DNA from: Anthopleura xanthogrammica
Lineage: Eukaryota; Cnidaria; Anthozoa; Actiniaria; Actiniidae
DNA length: 64,000 nucleotides
NCBI GenBank assembly: GCA_964019055.1
Contig: OZ025212.1
Span: 5,276,766-5,340,765 of the forward strand
Direction of reading: 5' to 3'
Below are positions 61,766 through 64,000 of this stretch, piece after piece. A model generated the notes under the pieces. That model searched no databases, was not told the DNA's origin, and saw nothing but the letters and a program-made list of their open reading frames with translations. Every line of letters starts with the position of its first letter. Position 1 is the stretch's first letter. A program made the translations under genes and the position numbers.

Positions 61766-63773
61766 TTATGAAGCTTTCTTGGGGTCAAATAAGTCAGCAA
61801 GCCCTAAGTTGTTTTCCTCCTCTTGCGATGAATCTCTTGATTTGGACGGCAAACGTAGAGCAGGTAAGTCCTTGATCTTAATCTCATCTTTGAACATTTG
61901 CCCTAAATGTTTCTAGAATGAAAAGTAAAAAAAGGCTAATTATCTTGAGAGTATATGCGAAGTAGCCATAGAAAGGATACCATACCAGCTTTGGTATTTC
62001 CAGTATTTATTTCTCGAATAAGCTGCTTTCTTATGACCCATAAAGCATTTCAATTTGGCTTTTTTTTGCATCAAATGTGAGGGGCACTTTGCATAAACAC
62101 AATAGTTTTCATGATCAGTGAAGGATAACAAGCTATTGTATTTATGCAAAGTGTCCCTCAAAGTTGAGAATAAGAAACCAGTGAATAGACCTAATTTTTC
62201 TTGGTTGAATGTTTACCCATTTCAGACCACGTCGTTCCCAATAGTATCATTTCTTTATTTAATGGTTGCCCATGAGAAGACACATGATACAATTCAAAAA
62301 AAGAACCCTATTCTCTAGGGAATGAATGACACATGGTTCATAATGGGGAAACATTGTACCAAGAAGAATAAGGTCTATTCTCCACTTTCCATACATCGAT
62401 TCACTGGCCACACACCAAACATTCAATCAAGACTGCAACATAGTTTATTCAAAGAAGTATTTAAATTTGAACTTTGCAGCCTTGGTTGAATGCTGTGTTT
62501 GACCAATGAACTGATGTATTAAAAGTGGTGAATATTGCATAGTTGCAATAAAGGTTTTTGCACCATTAATCATAGTTTATCATCAAGTTATGTAAGTATT
62601 CTTCTTACCCCTATTATGTTTTCAACCAGTTTCTTGAAGTGGTCTTTCTTGGATTTTTCTGATCTTTGTTTTTCTCCAAAACAGACATTTTCAAATGCCT
62701 ATCAAGGCAGAGGAGAAAATGTCAATTATGTTGTTACAGGACCTGAACATAGTTCACCACTCAAAACCATTGTATGGCTTGTATTTATTAGATTAATTAC
62801 AAGCTGAAATTATTGATGTCAGACTAATAGTTTAGTCCAATTTTTTTGTAAATGAGCATAACAAGATTACAGATAGTTACCTCAAGGTCAGCGACTGAAC
62901 AACCTGTTGCTTGAAGTACAACCTCCCTTAGACTGGGATACTGTGGTTTCTAAGAAGATAATGAAACAATTGTTTCAAACTTTCAATTCTATATTTATAT
63001 ATCTAAGTTACTCATACATTCAAAAACTGAATTTTCAAATACAGAGAAATTGTTACTCCGTCAATGATTGGAAAATAAAACCCAGCACCCAGCATTCCCA
63101 ACATTCCCGATACTCACCAGCCGCTCATAGAGAACATAACCAATCCTCATGAGGACACTTTGTGCCAGTTCACCATGTACCTGAATACCCTTCAGACAAA
63201 ATAATGTACGTAGTTTTACATGGTTGTCATGGAAACATAAGGTAAGACATTGATAATTACATACTTTATATCCGAAAGACTGTATAATTTCTATGCAACA
63301 CCAGAAAAAAGCATCTTGAAGATCAAGAGTGAATCAAGGATTTTTCAAATTGATTTAATATGGGACTAAAGGAGAAGTCCAGAGATTGAATTGATGAGTG
63401 GGTGAAGATACTAAATCATTATATGAGAATAAGGAATGAAATGAAGTCCTACAATGTAAACCTCCTCCATGGATCCTCCATTGTCGTAGCAGTAAGAGTC
63501 AACATACCTTTAATATCTGTAAGTACAGTACTTCTATGACACTAGATGAGATGGTTGAGCCCATAGACTGTGCCATTGCTAGTGCCTTCAAAGATATTAA
63601 AGATGCAAAACTTAATCTTGAGCTGGGATTAACTACTACAGTTTCATTTAATTTACAATATTATTTACCTTGGTAATAAAAGGAATAGTGAGTTTTGCAG
63701 CTTTGTTGCATGCCGTAGAGTCCAGCCATGTCATACTACCAAATACTGTACTCAGAAGCTGCATGTTTACACT
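61766..63773 (-). CDS. XPO5: Exportin-5, C-terminal exons (partial)
   Basis: Exportin-5 is the RanGTP-dependent karyopherin that carries pre-miRNAs and other structured RNAs out of the nucleus. Visible exons (minus): 63669-63773, 63508-63585, 63118-63189, 62881-62949, 62609-62698 and 61766-61912, all separated by phase-0 introns, encoding the last 185 residues. The 5' part of the gene lies beyond the right edge. Matches to the family C-terminal HEAT-repeat end include FGSMTWLDSTACNKAAKL, LQILKGIQVHGELAQSVL, KPQYPSLREVV, KKDHFKKLVENIIGKHLGQM and FKDEIKIKDLPALRL. The final LADLFDPKKAS resembles the short acidic/hydrophobic terminus of vertebrate XPO5. The upstream exon boundary at 63773 has a proper acceptor, so further exons must follow off-window. 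Confidence 0.93.
62074..62162. repeat. Foldback sequence in the last XPO5 intron
   Basis: TGAGGGGCACTTTGCATAAA CACAATAG (62080-62107) is complemented by CTATTGTATTTATGCAAAGT GTCCCTCA (62133-62160), with a loop of about 25 bases. Confidence 0.8.
62195..62375. mobile_element. Foldback family B copy in the last XPO5 intron
   Basis: Contains CCATTTCAGACCACG, a central TTAATGGTTGCCCATGAGAA, and the right arm GGGAATGAATGACACATGG plus GGGGAAACATTGTACCAAGA. Related to 41214-41410, whose middle has the same TTAATGGTTG phrase. Confidence 0.75.
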
Positions 63774-63809
63774 CTGAAAATATCAAAGATAACTTGAAGC
63801 ACTACTACT

Positions 63810-64000
63810 GGATTAGGTCTCTTCCTTGATTCAAAGTTTTTTGGGTTTTTCCTCCCTTCATAAAGTCCAACATGCTAAGTTCCAATTAGGTCTAGACATA
63901 ATTGGAGCTATAAATACCATCTACTGTCTTTCATTCCCCACTGTACTCTGAAGATGACTTCCACTCAGGTTGTCGAAACGTCAGTCTCTACCAACAACAG
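63810..64000 (+). mobile_element. SINE body fragment and possible Penelope-type element end
   Basis: 63815-63900 shares TAGGTCTCTTCCTTGATTC, TTTTTCCTCCCTTCATA and AACATGCTAAGTTCCAATTA with the SINE at 36955-37145. From about 63950 the sequence CTCTGAAGATGACTTCCACT then TTGTCGAAACGTCAGTCTC continues to the window edge. That form (CTGANGA ... GAAAC) recalls the hammerhead-like motif reported in Penelope-like element termini. The assignment is from memory; the element is cut by the edge. Confidence 0.4.

Overview
This is eukaryotic, intron-rich, AT-rich animal DNA. The gene set and the repeats point to a cnidarian, most likely an anthozoan such as a stony coral or sea anemone. Supporting signs are a death-domain TNF-receptor, short canonical introns, very many small foldback elements, tRNA-derived SINEs and possible Penelope-type remnants. 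The organism call is inference; no species marker is present. Gene models were built by hand from the bases: GT/AG sites, matching phases, and family resemblance from memory.

Layout. About 1-12,800 is gene-poor and full of microsatellites, a near-perfect 85-bp-arm hairpin and a decayed non-LTR retrotransposon tail. At 12,833-13,057 lies a one-coding-exon G-protein gamma subunit. From 13,058 to 24,646 there is no convincing gene except one orphan signal-peptide exon (19,183). At 24,647-29,772 is a six-exon TNF-receptor-superfamily gene (four cysteine-rich modules, one membrane span, a C-terminal death domain). One of its introns carries a cluster of RFX X-box-like sites. From 29,773 to 35,142 there is a second gene-poor, foldback-rich stretch.

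From 35,143 to the end the window is a compact block of conserved genes: ARPIN (+, Arp2/3 inhibitor), ATP6V1D (-, V-ATPase rotor subunit), TMED10 (-) head-to-head with a diverged p24-delta paralogue (+), a mitochondrial amidoxime-reducing component MTARC (-) head-to-head with ADAT3 (+, tRNA deaminase subunit), a mucin-like single-pass membrane protein (+), and the C-terminal exons of exportin-5 (XPO5, -), which runs off the right edge. A complete tRNA-Glu(UUC) gene sits inside an ADAT3 intron.

The genes do not form one pathway. They cover signalling (G gamma, TNFR), actin control (ARPIN), endomembrane function (V-ATPase, p24 cargo receptors), and RNA work (ADAT3, tRNA-Glu, XPO5). Their introns host many related transposon copies, some within 30 bases of a splice donor. 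I found no wholly new protein system. The observations most worth following are the X-box cluster inside the death-receptor gene, the possible alternative first exon, the mirror-image p24 pair, the pseudo-catalytic ADAT3 with a large insert, and several foldback families.
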